A program made the position numbers and the translations under genes. The notes under the pieces were generated by a model. It searched no databases. It was not told the origin of the DNA and saw only the letters and a program-made list of their open reading frames with translations. DNA of 64,000 bases, from positions 62,001 to 126,000 of the forward strand of contig NZ_BNJI01000003.1 in the NCBI RefSeq assembly GCF_016587415.1, in the 5' to 3' direction. Origin of the DNA: Ktedonobacter sp. SOSP1-85. GTDB lineage: Bacteria; Chloroflexota; Ktedonobacteria; Ktedonobacterales; Ktedonobacteraceae. Below are positions 18,972 through 28,490 of this stretch, piece after piece (the first letter of the stretch is position 1; the number at the start of each line of letters is the position of its first letter).

Positions 18972-21866
18972 ATGTCCAACCAGATGCCATCTGAACCGAG
19001 ACCATGTGAGGGCAAAGCTGCTTCGGCACGACCCGCTTCTTTGGATGCGACTTCCTCAACCAAGAAGCCTCAGCAGCCTCAAGTCGAACCCATAGCGGCG
19101 CGTTTCACACAACCGGAACATACATCTGTCCCTCTACTGCTTCACGCGCTGCATTCAACTCAACAAGGACTGACCAGTCGAGAGGCGGCCCGCCGCCTGG
19201 TTGCCTACGGGCCAAATGAACTCCGTCGACGCGGTGGCCGCACCTGGCCCAAAGATCTTGCCTTGCAATTCATTCATCCCTTGGCACTACTCTTGTGGGC
19301 TGCGGCGGCACTTGCTCTCGTTACCCACACAGCTGTACTTGCGATGGCGATCATCGGGGTAATCCTACTCAATGCTATATTTGCTTTCTGGCAAGAACAA
19401 CAGGCAGAGCGCGCAGTCGAAGTGCTCACTCGCTACCTGCCTCACCGAGCGACGGTCTTAAGAGATGGACGTCGACAAGGCATCTTGGTGCGGGAGTTAG
19501 TACCTGGGGATATCCTCCTTATCGAGGAGGGCGACGCCATCAGCGCTGATGCACACCTCCTCGATGGAGCACTGGAGGTGGATATGTCCATGCTCACCGG
19601 TGAATCCACGCCAGTCGAACGGCGTGCAGGAGCACCCGAATCGGAAGGGACGATACTCTCTCTGCCGGATCTGGTGTTCTCTGGAACAGTTTGTACTGGC
19701 GGCTCGGCGCATGCTCTAGTCTATCGGACAGGGATGACGACTGAGCTTGGTCGCATCGCAGCACTGACTGAACGTGTTGGCCGTGAGGAGAGTCCTTTGG
19801 AGCGGCAAGTGCGACGAGTTGCCTGGTTAATTGCCACAGTGGCAACTGTGGTAGGCCTCGCGTTTCTGCCCATCGGCGTCCTGGCTGGCCTCTCATTACG
19901 GGATGCGTTTGTATTTGCGGTGGGGTTGTTAGTCGCGAATGTGCCAGAAGGGCTCTTACCAACCATCACGCTCGCGCTGGCAATGGCGGTACGTAGCTTG
20001 GCCCAGCGTGGAGCATTGCTTCGCCGTTTGAGCGCAGTTGAAACGCTTGGATGTGCCGATGTGATCTGTACTGACAAGACGGGCACGCTAACCCGTAACC
20101 GGATGACAGTAACCGTCCTCCTCGACGCGACTCTTGAACAGGAGCTCCTCACCGTTCACGAAGCAAACCAGAAGAACGCGCTCCTCCAGCCATTACTTGA
20201 TACAATGGTATCCTGCTCCACTGCTGAAGTTGACGAGCAGCGGGAAATGGGAGATCCAACAGAGATCGCGCTGCTGCACGCGGCTGCTATGCTTGGCGCG
20301 GATGTCAATTCGTTGGCTCGGGATACGCACCGCCACACGCTGTTCCGCTTCGACCCAACACGGCGACTGATGAGTACCGTAGATGTAGCGGCAGATGGCA
20401 GGCTTATTGGACACATCAAAGGTGCACCGGAATCTGTACTGCCTCGATGCCGCTATATTGCTGAGGCCGAAAATGCATCCACCTGCTTGACTACCGATCG
20501 GCGGGCGGAGCTTCTGGTTCGAGCGGATACCTATGCAGCTCGTGGCTTGCGGCTCATCGCTCTAGCCACACGATCATTCCCAACGGGTTCATCACCACAG
20601 GACCGGGAGGAGGTTGAATCAGATCTCATATTTCTTGGTATTGCTGGTCTGGCTGATCCCCCACGTTCTGAGGTTCCTGACGCAGTTGCTCGCTGTCACG
20701 AGGCAGGGATTCGTATCCACATCATCACTGGAGATCATGCTGCAACAGCCGCTGCAATTGCTTCCGAGGTCCATATAGGTGGGAGATATCCGCAAGTTGT
20801 CTCAGCGGAAACCATCGAGCAGATGCCTGAAGAAGAGTTGGACCATCTCCTGCGTCGACCGGGGGAATTTATCTTCGCGCGAAGTGCTCCAGAAACGAAG
20901 CTTCGGATTGCCGACGCCCTGCGCAGCGAAGGACATATTGTTGCCATGACGGGAGATGGTGTCAACGACGCGCCAGCACTCCGCCGTGCGGACATTGGTG
21001 TGGCAATGGGTCAGTCGGGGACAGATGTTGCTCGCGAGGCGGCAACAATGATTTTAACCGACGATAATTTTGCCACGATCGTCACTGCGATTGAAGATGG
21101 GCGACAAGTCTACGACAATGTACGCAAATTTATTCTCTATATCTTTGCGCACGCAATCCCTGAGATTGCTCCATTCCTCCTCTTCGCGCTTGCAGGCGGC
21201 CTCATTCCACTGCCTCTTACCGTCCTGCAAATTCTCGCAATCGATCTTGGCACCGAGACCTTTCCCGCATTGGCGTTAGGACGTGAGCCAGCCGAACCTG
21301 GACTTATGCAACGTCCACCTAGATCACGTCGTCAGTCGGTCATCACGCAGAATATGCTACTCCGGGCATGGGGGCTACTTGGTATGGTGTCCGCCATACT
21401 CGTGATGACGGGATTTTTTCTGGTCTTGGGACGTTCTGGATGGCATCCTGGCGCTCCCACAGGCCCTGGCACCCCCTTGCATGATACCTACTTGACGGCC
21501 ACGACCATGACCTTTGCCAGCATCGTCGCCTGCCAGGTTGGAGTGGCATTCGCGGCACGAACGGAACGAGCATCTTTATGGCAGGTAGGTATCTTCTCCA
21601 ATCCGCTCTTGCTCTGGGGGATTGCCTTTGAGCTCACATTTACCGCCGCGATGATCTATCTTCCTCCCCTCCAGGCGGTGTTTGGAACCAGACCGCTTGG
21701 GCCAACTGACCTGGCATTTCTCGCTGTGCTGCCAATTCTGATGTGGAGTGTCGATGAGATCTGGAGGGCAGTCAGACGTCGACGAACAGCTATTCCGTCA
21801 GCAAGAGTTGGTAAATTAACCGAAGGGTGGACCGATTTTGCACTCAAGGGTGGGAATTTACATTGA
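18972..21866 (+). CDS. P2-type cation-transporting ATPase
   Basis: A 964-residue P2-type pump with about 55 disordered N-terminal residues, then a cation-ATPase N-terminal domain (GLTSREAARRLVAYGPNEL). It has DMSMLTGEST, PEGL at residues 325-328, CTDKTGTLTRN with Asp 368, KGAPESVLPRC, TGDHAATA and MTGDGVNDAPAL, then six C-terminal helices. This is the same superfamily as SERCA, Na/K-ATPases and the DosR-controlled mycobacterial CtpF; the ion cannot be fixed from sequence. The final ~19 codons (VGKLTEGW to NLH) and the stop codon lie in a 52-bp repeat that recurs inverted at 23678, so the natural C terminus was probably replaced. A broken inverted copy is at 43420-44862. Confidence 0.85.
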   Translation: MSNQMPSEPRPCEGKAASARPASLDATSSTKKPQQPQVEPIAARFTQPEHTSVPLLLHALHSTQQGLTSREAARRLVAYGPNELRRRGGRTWPKDLALQFIHPLALLLWAAAALALVTHTAVLAMAIIGVILLNAIFAFWQEQQAERAVEVLTRYLPHRATVLRDGRRQGILVRELVPGDILLIEEGDAISADAHLLDGALEVDMSMLTGESTPVERRAGAPESEGTILSLPDLVFSGTVCTGGSAHALVYRTGMTTELGRIAALTERVGREESPLERQVRRVAWLIATVATVVGLAFLPIGVLAGLSLRDAFVFAVGLLVANVPEGLLPTITLALAMAVRSLAQRGALLRRLSAVETLGCADVICTDKTGTLTRNRMTVTVLLDATLEQELLTVHEANQKNALLQPLLDTMVSCSTAEVDEQREMGDPTEIALLHAAAMLGADVNSLARDTHRHTLFRFDPTRRLMSTVDVAADGRLIGHIKGAPESVLPRCRYIAEAENASTCLTTDRRAELLVRADTYAARGLRLIALATRSFPTGSSPQDREEVESDLIFLGIAGLADPPRSEVPDAVARCHEAGIRIHIITGDHAATAAAIASEVHIGGRYPQVVSAETIEQMPEEELDHLLRRPGEFIFARSAPETKLRIADALRSEGHIVAMTGDGVNDAPALRRADIGVAMGQSGTDVAREAATMILTDDNFATIVTAIEDGRQVYDNVRKFILYIFAHAIPEIAPFLLFALAGGLIPLPLTVLQILAIDLGTETFPALALGREPAEPGLMQRPPRSRRQSVITQNMLLRAWGLLGMVSAILVMTGFFLVLGRSGWHPGAPTGPGTPLHDTYLTATTMTFASIVACQVGVAFAARTERASLWQVGIFSNPLLLWGIAFELTFTAAMIYLPPLQAVFGTRPLGPTDLAFLAVLPILMWSVDEIWRAVRRRRTAIPSARVGKLTEGWTDFALKGGNLH
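21808..21859 (+). repeat. Left arm of 52-bp inverted repeat
   Basis: This 52-bp sequence is repeated in reverse orientation at 23678-23729 with one mismatch. It contains a GGGTGGACCGATTTTGCACT core and overlaps the 3' end of the P2-type ATPase. It is followed by a related GAAGGGTGAAACTTGACG tip (21865-21882). Repeated transposase-binding-like units of this kind are typical of IS21-like ends, but that label is inference. Confidence 0.75.
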
Positions 21867-22062
21867 AGGGTGAAACTTGACGCTTCGCTGCTTGGAAAAA
21901 CCGCTCCAAACCTGGAGGAGAAGTCAGAAATGTTGTAAATACATTGCTTACGCGCCTCCCGCGTCTTCCGTCCTTGCCGTCAGGATATGATCTGGTCATC
22001 GGCTAGGCATCCGAAACATGAGAACAGGCGAGAACTACACCCCTTTGATACATCAGAGAGAT

Positions 22063-23100
22063 TTATTGAATCACGTTGTGGTCGATGAGGCTTTGGCCGG
22101 TGGCCACAATGGTTTCAGCGCTATCATGTGGCTTGAGTCCTAGCACTCGCCTGGCCTTTTCGTTGGATATGAGCTTTCGCTTGCCGACCTGTGGCGCAAG
22201 TTGCTTGAAACGGGTATTGAAGAGGCTGCCGACTTTGACAAGCCAGTTTGGCAGACGTTTCGTCGAGACTTTTGTCGCCTTCTCACCTAATCCCTTTTTC
22301 AGGGCAACTGCCATATCATAGAAACTCATCATCTTGTCGCTGGTTACGATAAAGCGCTCACCGGCGACGTTCGGGTTGGTCATCGCACGGATATGGGCAT
22401 CGGCCACATCACGGACGTCGGCTACGCCGAAGCTCAAATCTGGTACTGCCGGCATTTTGCCTTCGAGCATTGTCTGAATAATTTGGAGCGACGATGAAAA
22501 GTCTTTCCCAAGCGTCGGACCGAAGATACCGGTTGGATTAATAACCGATAGCTCCAGTTTGCCATGGTCTTTCTTTATGAAATCCCAAGCAGCTCGTTCC
22601 GCAATCGTCTTTGACTTGATATATGCTGGCAAGCCTGGCTGGTCTGGATTTGTCCAGTCTTCCTCGGTATATGGTTCGTTGGCTGGTTTCGGGCTATAAC
22701 CGACGGCTGCAAACGAGGAGGTCATCACCACCCGTTTCACAGCAGCTTTCTCCGCAGCATGAAGCACGCGCAAGGTGCCGTCTCGGGCAGGAAGAATCAG
22801 TTCGTTTTCGTCTTCTGGCTGCTGGCCAGGAAATGGCGAGGCCGTATGAAGCACATACGAAACACCTTCCATTGCTTGTTGCCAACCATTATCTTTCATG
22901 AGGTCAGCAACTACAAACGATAGCCTGCTGTCATCTGTCGTGCCACCTGCTCGTATCAGTGCTCGCACATCATCTTCACGCTGCGGTGAGCGGACCGTCG
23001 TCCGCACGTGATAGCCTGCTTCAAGCAGTTGCACGATCGTATGCGCACCCAAAAAGCCTGAACCACCAGTGACCAGTACTGTTTCCTTAGATATCTCCAT
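22063..23100 (-). CDS. NAD(P)-dependent epimerase / dihydroflavonol-reductase-like
   Basis: A 345-residue extended SDR. The cofactor motif TGGSGFLGAHT is at residues ~11-21, HTASPFPG follows strand 4, the active site is SSFAAVGY (Ser/Thr) and YIKSK (Tyr-x3-Lys), then NPTGIFGPTLG and DVRDVADAHIRAM. This layout fits the dihydroflavonol-4-reductase / aldehyde reductase group; in bacteria such enzymes reduce diverse aldehydes or ketones, and the substrate is unknown here. It is cytosolic. Its start overlaps the end of the MerR gene by 14 bp, so the two form an operon, and both lie between the arms of the 52-bp inverted repeat. Confidence 0.85.
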   Translation of the reverse strand: MEISKETVLVTGGSGFLGAHTIVQLLEAGYHVRTTVRSPQREDDVRALIRAGGTTDDSRLSFVVADLMKDNGWQQAMEGVSYVLHTASPFPGQQPEDENELILPARDGTLRVLHAAEKAAVKRVVMTSSFAAVGYSPKPANEPYTEEDWTNPDQPGLPAYIKSKTIAERAAWDFIKKDHGKLELSVINPTGIFGPTLGKDFSSSLQIIQTMLEGKMPAVPDLSFGVADVRDVADAHIRAMTNPNVAGERFIVTSDKMMSFYDMAVALKKGLGEKATKVSTKRLPNWLVKVGSLFNTRFKQLAPQVGKRKLISNEKARRVLGLKPHDSAETIVATGQSLIDHNVIQ

Positions 23101-23551
23101 TGTCTCTCAACTCCTTTGCCATTTGTTGTAGCATCTTGATCGCGTCCATCTCCTGCGAAGTGTCGCTCTGCTCACGGGCTGACCAGAGCATGACCTTGGC
23201 GTCTAAGTAGGCCTGCTGTTTTTGCAGGGCATCTATCTGCTCCTTCACTCGGTCGCTATGACGCTCGAATAATGCTCGTTGGTCACCTGCTGCGTTCTTG
23301 CCACGTTTCATATTTTCTAGATATCTCCGCATGTCAGCGATGCCCATACCGGCACCGCGCAAACATGCCAAGACCTCAATGACCTCGGCGGTCATCGGAC
23401 TATAACGGCGGTGCTTGCTTGAACGGTCGCGTTCAATCGGTGCAATCAGACCAATCTTTTCGTAGTATCGCAAGGTTGATTCTGCCAGCCCGCTCCGGCG
23501 CGCGACTTCTTGAATCGTGAGCTTTTCTTCGGTATCAGTCAATGTTTTCAT
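23087..23551 (-). CDS. MerR family transcriptional regulator
   Basis: A 154-residue MerR-type activator. LTIQEVARRSGLAESTLRYYEKIGLI is the helix-turn-helix and wing start (residues ~11-36), followed by RSSKHRRYSPMTAEVIEVLACLRGAGM and a long C-terminal coiled coil (RHSDRVKEQIDALQKQQAYLDAK). No Cys-based metal site is seen at the C terminus, so it is closer to aldehyde/stress-type MerR proteins than to metal sensors. It comes first in an operon with the SDR gene (14-bp overlap), suggesting it senses the SDR's substrate and controls its own operon. Confidence 0.85.
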   Translation of the reverse strand: MKTLTDTEEKLTIQEVARRSGLAESTLRYYEKIGLIAPIERDRSSKHRRYSPMTAEVIEVLACLRGAGMGIADMRRYLENMKRGKNAAGDQRALFERHSDRVKEQIDALQKQQAYLDAKVMLWSAREQSDTSQEMDAIKMLQQMAKELRDNGDI

Positions 23552-24064
23552 ATACCTTTTAGTATCGCAAACTTCAAGCGCTTTAAGTCAAGAGATATTT
23601 ACCACTTTCTCTGATAATACCCTGGATGTGGAGTGGCTTGCCCAGGCATCGAAGCATGAATTCCCATGCTTCAGATCAAATTCCCACCCTTGAGTGCAAA
23701 ATCGGTCCACCCTTCAGTTAATTTACCAAGAGTGCAATGACATCGATCTGCATTCACCTTGAACGACAAAAAAAGATATACATGCTACCAGTACACAGAG
23801 GCCACTACAACTGCATTCTCTTTTCGAGGAGAAAGGGACACGAGAGGTGGATGCTCTCAAATATTTAGCGCAAGGTTATAGGATTGCAAATGTGCAGCTA
23901 CTTGCTCTAATAAGTTTGTTTGTCACTGTGAAAGATCTCTTGCTCGCTTGCTCGATTCCCCTCCCTTTCATCATGTCTACTCCATGACAGGTGATCGTTT
24001 CCTCTGCTCTCCACTTCTCAGAAAGGAACACAAGCCTCCGCCACAGAGGCGTGAGGTAACTGAC
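23552..24064. other. Intergenic stretch holding right repeat arm
   Basis: About 510 bp. It contains the MerR promoter region and the right arm of the 52-bp repeat (listed separately). After 23750 the sequence is AT-richer, and I see no gene. Confidence 0.4.
23678..23729 (-). repeat. Right arm of 52-bp inverted repeat
   Basis: It matches 21808-21859 in inverted orientation, 51 of 52 positions. The two arms bracket about 1.8 kb holding the MerR/SDR operon. The outer tip seen at the left arm (GGGTGAAACTTGACG) is missing here. Confidence 0.75.
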
Positions 24065-25042
24065 TCAATAGATAGAAAGGCTTCTTGAATCAGGACGCTC
24101 TTGTTGTGTAGGCGTGTGCAATGGGCGAACCATCAAGAGCGGGAGGGGCGTATGATTCAAGACACGCTCAGCGACGCTTCCCATGAACCAACCCCAAGCC
24201 CCCTGCGTTGTCATGGCGATGAGTTGACAGCCATCAGGTTGGGCGACGTGCTCTCGTGCATACGTGATCAGTGCGGCAGCAATATCTGTGTGTTGTACGA
24301 CTGATGTCGTTACCTGGAGATCATACTCTGATGCTCCCTGCGCCTCTAGCTTCGCGGCCAACGTGGTAAGCGCCTCTTTCTTCTTCGACTGTATGTTCTG
24401 CGCGAATATTACCCCTGGGAGCGAAACTGGCACAACGGTCAGAAGATGAAGCGCTGCTTTCCCTGGTGCTGAAAGCGCCAGACTTAGCTGAATCGCAGGG
24501 ACAAGCGCCTCTTCTGCCTGCGAGGATCCATCAAGTGCGACCAGAATACGTAGACGTTCTTCTGCAGCGGGTTCTCTCTTCATGAGAAGCGGTGGAAGCG
24601 GCTCGTTTTCTCGTACAATGAGCGTAGGCGTGCTATTGTGCCGCGCCACCTGATGCGCGACGCTTCCCAGCGTCCACTGTTTGATGCCGGTGAAGCCATG
24701 ACTATTCATGACAACGATATCGGCATGGAGCTCTTGAACCAGCTTGAGGATATTTTGAGCTGGAGAGCCTTCAACCACTCTGGTGCTGCATGGAAGATCG
24801 TGCACGTCCTCTTGCGCGGCAATACGATTGAGATACGCTTTCGCGCTACGGCGGGCTCTTTTGCTGAGCTCGACCAGATCGCGCGTTGCTAACTCCGTTG
24901 TCTGACAGACAATGTCGGCGAACTCGATGACACGGACGAGCAGTAACGATCCCTTCGCCCCACGAGCCAGGCGTGTTGCGACGGGAAGCGCATGCTCGGC
25001 ACATCGTGAACCATCCAGAGGAACAAGAATGGTGCGCAACAT
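24065..25042 (-). CDS. Tandem universal stress protein (UspA x2)
   Basis: A 325-residue protein with two UspA domains. Domain 1 (1-~150) begins MLRTILVPLDGS and has the ATP-binding signature as NSHGFTGIKQWTLGSVAHQV. Domain 2 (~165-310) begins LRILVALDGSSQAEEAL; its signature is altered to TTQGAWGWFMGSVAERV, with Gly-Ala-Trp in place of the usual HG-x-x-G. It is cytosolic and ATP-binding, and resembles mycobacterial tandem USPs such as Rv2623, linked to growth arrest under hypoxia. It has no operon partner; the MurB-like gene lies 63 bp upstream on the same strand and could be co-transcribed. Confidence 0.9.
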   Translation of the reverse strand: MLRTILVPLDGSRCAEHALPVATRLARGAKGSLLLVRVIEFADIVCQTTELATRDLVELSKRARRSAKAYLNRIAAQEDVHDLPCSTRVVEGSPAQNILKLVQELHADIVVMNSHGFTGIKQWTLGSVAHQVARHNSTPTLIVRENEPLPPLLMKREPAAEERLRILVALDGSSQAEEALVPAIQLSLALSAPGKAALHLLTVVPVSLPGVIFAQNIQSKKKEALTTLAAKLEAQGASEYDLQVTTSVVQHTDIAAALITYAREHVAQPDGCQLIAMTTQGAWGWFMGSVAERVLNHTPLPLLMVRPLHTPTQQERPDSRSLSIY

Positions 25043-25105
25043 CTCTTTTCTCCCGCTTTTCTTATGGACAGCAGCAACGTTTTTGCTGCTTCAGAATACG
25101 CTATT

Positions 25106-26143
25106 TTAACCTGAATGAGACCATTCACCCAGGAGATCGACATTGAGAGTCAAATCAGTTCCACACTGCTTACGCACCTGTTGATGGGCAGCAATGATCA
25201 ACCGAACCATGTCTTCTGCACGAGCACCTCCAAGGTTCGCGAGATAATTCGCGTTCTGTTCCGTTATCTGGGCTTGCCCATGTACCTGACCTCGTAATCC
25301 CACTCGCTCAATCAATTCCCGGGCACTACCTCCCTCGGGATCCTTAAAGATCGGCCCTGTGTGTGGGAGTGGAGGTTCATTCAGGCGGCGCTCGCGCAGA
25401 AAGCGATCACGCTGGGTAAGTAATTGTTGGGAATCGCGATAGGAGAGACGTAATCCCAGGAGCAGCACAATCTCAGGCGGTTCGATGAGGCGACGTGGAG
25501 GACACACCAGTTTCCCCTCGTGATCGATAAAGGTTGAGCGTTCGACACGGAAACGGCTCTGCCGGTGGCCCAGGTCAAGCTCATCACGGGTATAGCAGCG
25601 TATGCTGGCCGGGGCAAACTGATCTTCCGGCTCGCTGTTGCACCCCCGAGCATCTAACACCTCGATCCATTTCAGGATATGCCCCAGATCCCAATTGTGT
25701 GCCCCCGCGTTACTGACAATGCCTGCTCCAAGGGTACCAGGAATGCCAACGCCGAATTCCAATCCACTCCATCCCAGAGGAAGTAACTTGTCGAGGATTT
25801 GAGCCCAGCGTGCGCCTGCCTCTACAATGAGCAAGGCGGATGTTTCTGTCTGCATCTCAATCTGATAGTGATGGAAATCGATGCGAGCAACGATTCCTCG
25901 CACTCCAGCATCGGCAAAGAGGATGTTTCTTCCTTCACCAACCAGCAGAAGCGGCCAACGATGCTCTGCACACATGTTGACGAGATCGATCAATTCCTGT
26001 TGCTTCTCCAATGTCACCCATACATCAGCAGGCCCTCCAACACCAAAGGCGCTGTGAGATGCCAATGGCTCATTCAGGTGGATGCGCGCTTGAAAATACG
26101 GCTGTAATGCTGCGTAGGCATGTTGGACATCAAAGCTCATCAT
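25106..26143 (-). CDS. MurB-like FAD protein, probably catalytically altered
   Basis: A 345-residue protein with the MurB layout. The FAD-binding domain has NEPLASHSAFGVGGPADVWV, the LVGEGRNILFAD loop and GLEFGVGIPGTLGAGIVSNAG. The C-terminal MurB domain has GPIFKDPEGGSARELIERVGLRG and a final LNVDLLGEW. UDP-N-acetylenolpyruvoylglucosamine reductases have GSxFKNP, whose Ser is the catalytic proton donor, and an EVR near the C terminus, whose Glu is catalytic. Here these read GPIFKDP and LNVD, so Ser is Pro and Glu appears to be Asn. The Arg of the YRDSF motif survives as GHRQSRFR. It may be a paralogue with another role, not the housekeeping MurB. It lies upstream of a USP gene. Confidence 0.75.
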   Translation of the reverse strand: MMSFDVQHAYAALQPYFQARIHLNEPLASHSAFGVGGPADVWVTLEKQQELIDLVNMCAEHRWPLLLVGEGRNILFADAGVRGIVARIDFHHYQIEMQTETSALLIVEAGARWAQILDKLLPLGWSGLEFGVGIPGTLGAGIVSNAGAHNWDLGHILKWIEVLDARGCNSEPEDQFAPASIRCYTRDELDLGHRQSRFRVERSTFIDHEGKLVCPPRRLIEPPEIVLLLGLRLSYRDSQQLLTQRDRFLRERRLNEPPLPHTGPIFKDPEGGSARELIERVGLRGQVHGQAQITEQNANYLANLGGARAEDMVRLIIAAHQQVRKQCGTDLTLNVDLLGEWSHSG

Positions 26144-26876
26144 CGTCTAGCTTCCTTTAATTTCACTTAAATCCTTATCGCGTTCCTACGCCTTCTCTAC
26201 GCAAAAGATGGTTTCTCCAAAGATACGCTCCAACCTCATACACCTTCAATTTTGCGCCCACTATCCAAGCTCTTTCTCTCAGTTCGTCGCCCATCGTTTC
26301 CGACAACCACCTGGGGCTAGAGGTTTGTCAGGATACTCTCGGCCATGGGAGCTTTTGCTTCTCAACGACTATTTCTGCTCCTGCTTGCCTGGTGCAGTAC
26401 ATTTGGGATGGAAGCATCAGATCTTCATCGATACTCTAGCAGGAGGGGACAAAGAATGTACTTCTGATGAACAGCGTGATTACAGAGAACGGCCCAGAAA
26501 GCCCCGCTCTTTCTAAGGCGGGGATGAATGGGCGTTCCTTTCGGGCTGGGTGGGCGGAGAGGAAGCATCGCTCTTCTTTCGCACTGTGTTCTCCACAGGA
26601 TGAAGAACGATCATCGTCTTGTATTGTCTCGCGCTTGCAAAGAAGCTCATTTCAGTCAGAGCGCCGGATCCGGTATCCTCCTCTTCGACCTACCTGAAGA
26701 GCACGGAGTTGTTTCTCACGAATCTATTTCCGAACGGTACGTCGTCGAGTGACCGAAAGAAGCCTGCCCAACTGGAATAGCTGTATAGGTATGTGAACGT
26801 GGAGAAAGACACCAGGGGTGGACAGCAGTCCCTCTCTTTCTCAAGAGATCCTCTACATTGGAAGGCAAAGCACGTC
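26144..26876. other. Non-coding stretch upstream of tnpB
   Basis: About 730 bp between the MurB-like gene start and tnpB. It includes the MurB-like promoter side and a short C/G-rich hairpin (listed separately). Overlapping ORFs on both strands show no recognisable protein. The left end of the TnpB element probably lies here but cannot be placed exactly. Confidence 0.35.
26501..26523. repeat. CCCCGC/GCGGGG hairpin, IS605-end-like
   Basis: CCCCGC (26502-26507) pairs with GCGGGG (26518-26523) around a TCTTTCTAAG loop. The style matches subterminal hairpins of IS200/IS605-group elements. It lies about 350 bp upstream of tnpB. Confidence 0.45.
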
Positions 26877-28442
26877 ATGAAGCGAGCAAAGATACCGACC
26901 TTTCTTCTCGAACTCCCTCTCCAGGTCGATTGGAGCCAGGAACGCCAGGTACGTGCGCACCTGGAAGCGGCTCGGTGCCTGTACAACGCTCTGCTTTCTG
27001 AAGCCATGAAGCGGCTCCGATGCATGCGCAATGATCCAGCATGGAACAAGGCGCGGGCTCTCCCACGCTCGCACAAACAGCAACGCGCTTAGGCTTTTTC
27101 TGCCTTACGCACAACATACCACTTCTCAGAATATGAGCTGCACGAGTATGCCAAGTCTGCCCGTGTCTCGTGGATCGCCGATCACATTGAGAGCACGATG
27201 GCTCAAACCCTTGCGACTCGCGCCTATCAGGCTGTCAATCGGGTCTGTGTTGGGAAAGCCACACGAGTACGCTTCCGCAGCAAGGGACGTGGCATCGATA
27301 GCGTGGAGGGCAAACGCAACGATGTCGGCATGCGCTTCGTATGTGATCCCAATGCGGGCGATGGCGGCTTCCTGATCTGGAACAAAGAGGTCATCCCAGC
27401 CATCATCGACTGGCGAGACCCAGTGGTGCAGCATGGCATGCGCCACCTCATCAAGTATGTGCGCCTGGTTCGCCGCAAAGCTTCCTCACCACAGGCACAG
27501 GGAGCCGATAAGGACAGCAATCGTTATTACGTGCAATTGGTGTTAGAGGGCCATGCCTTCGTCAAACCGAAGCATGAGGAGGGAGGCAAAGACACGATGG
27601 GCCTGGATATTGGCCCATCGACCCTCGCTCTTGTCCCTCGTCGCGCAAAGGCGGATCTGGTCACGTTCTGCCAGGAGCTTTCCCCCAATGCCAGCAAAAA
27701 ACGCCGGTTGCAGCGCAAGATGGAGCGGCAAAGACGCGCCACGAATCCCGACAATTACGACGAAAGGGGACGGGTAAAAAAAGGTCGCCGAACCTGGAAG
27801 GAGAGTAAGCGATACCAGGCAACCAGGCGACAACACGCCACTACCGAAAGAAGGCTGGCTGCTCACCGCAAGAGTCTGCATGGACACCTAGCTCATCGCA
27901 TCGCTTCGGTGGGGAACACGATCACTATAGAGAAAACCTCGTTCCAAGGATGGCAGAAGCAGTATGGTCGAAGCATCGGACTTCGCGCCCCAGGGATGTT
28001 TGTAGCGCATTTGACTCGCATAGTTGCAAAAACTGGCGGCACCCTGCGCGAAGTTTCAGCCTACCAAACCAAACTGTCTCAATATTGCCAGAAGTCGGGG
28101 CAGTATCACAAGAAGTCACGATCACAGCGTTGGCACCGTTGTGAGTGCGGGTTGGGACCAGTGCAGCATGATCTGTATTCGGCCTTCCTGATTGCCCACC
28201 TGGAACCTAAGCAAACAACACCCTCCATCACCCAGCACGTCTGGGAAGGTGCGGAGCCGCGCCTGCAAGCCGTGATGGAGGATCTGCACCAACGTGCGAA
28301 TGAAGGGGAGCCATTCCCCCGAAGCATGGGCGTGTCGGCTTCTGGCAAAGCTGCCCGTGCCAGAGCGCGTCGGCTGAAAAGTCCTGCCTATCTCCACCAA
28401 GAGCCGGTTTCTCCTTCGGGAGAGGCCGGAAACGGTGGGTGA
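26877..28442 (+). pseudogene. tnpB: IS605-group tnpB interrupted by amber codon
   Basis: A TnpB-type RNA-guided nuclease gene starting MKRAKIPTFLLELPLQ at 26877. An in-frame TAG at 27090-27092 (codon 72) splits it. The same frame continues at once with AFSALRTTYHFSEYELHEYA, which is normal TnpB sequence, so the stop is a nonsense change within one frame. RuvC residues are present: Asp 244 in GLDIGPSTLAL, Glu 352 in TIEKTSFQGW, and the third Asp in the VQHDLYSAF segment. The zinc ribbon is degraded: the first CxxC reads CQKS, while CECG is intact. A shortened protein from a later start (for example 27198) would lack the N-terminal domain. Probably inactive unless the amber is suppressed. Confidence 0.8.
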
Positions 28443-28490
28443 GCAACAGGAACCTCCGTGCATGTATGCCGGAGAGGCCTCAGTTTTCTT
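28380..28490 (+). ncRNA. Candidate omega-RNA / right end of TnpB element
   Basis: In IS605-group elements the guide (omega) RNA overlaps the 3' end of tnpB and the right end. Here the last codons and the following bases form hairpins, including CTCCG (28454-28458) with CGGAG (28470-28474), plus the GGTTTCTCC...GGAGAGGCC stem near 28404-28432. The likely element end is near 28480. Boundaries are inferred. Confidence 0.4.
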
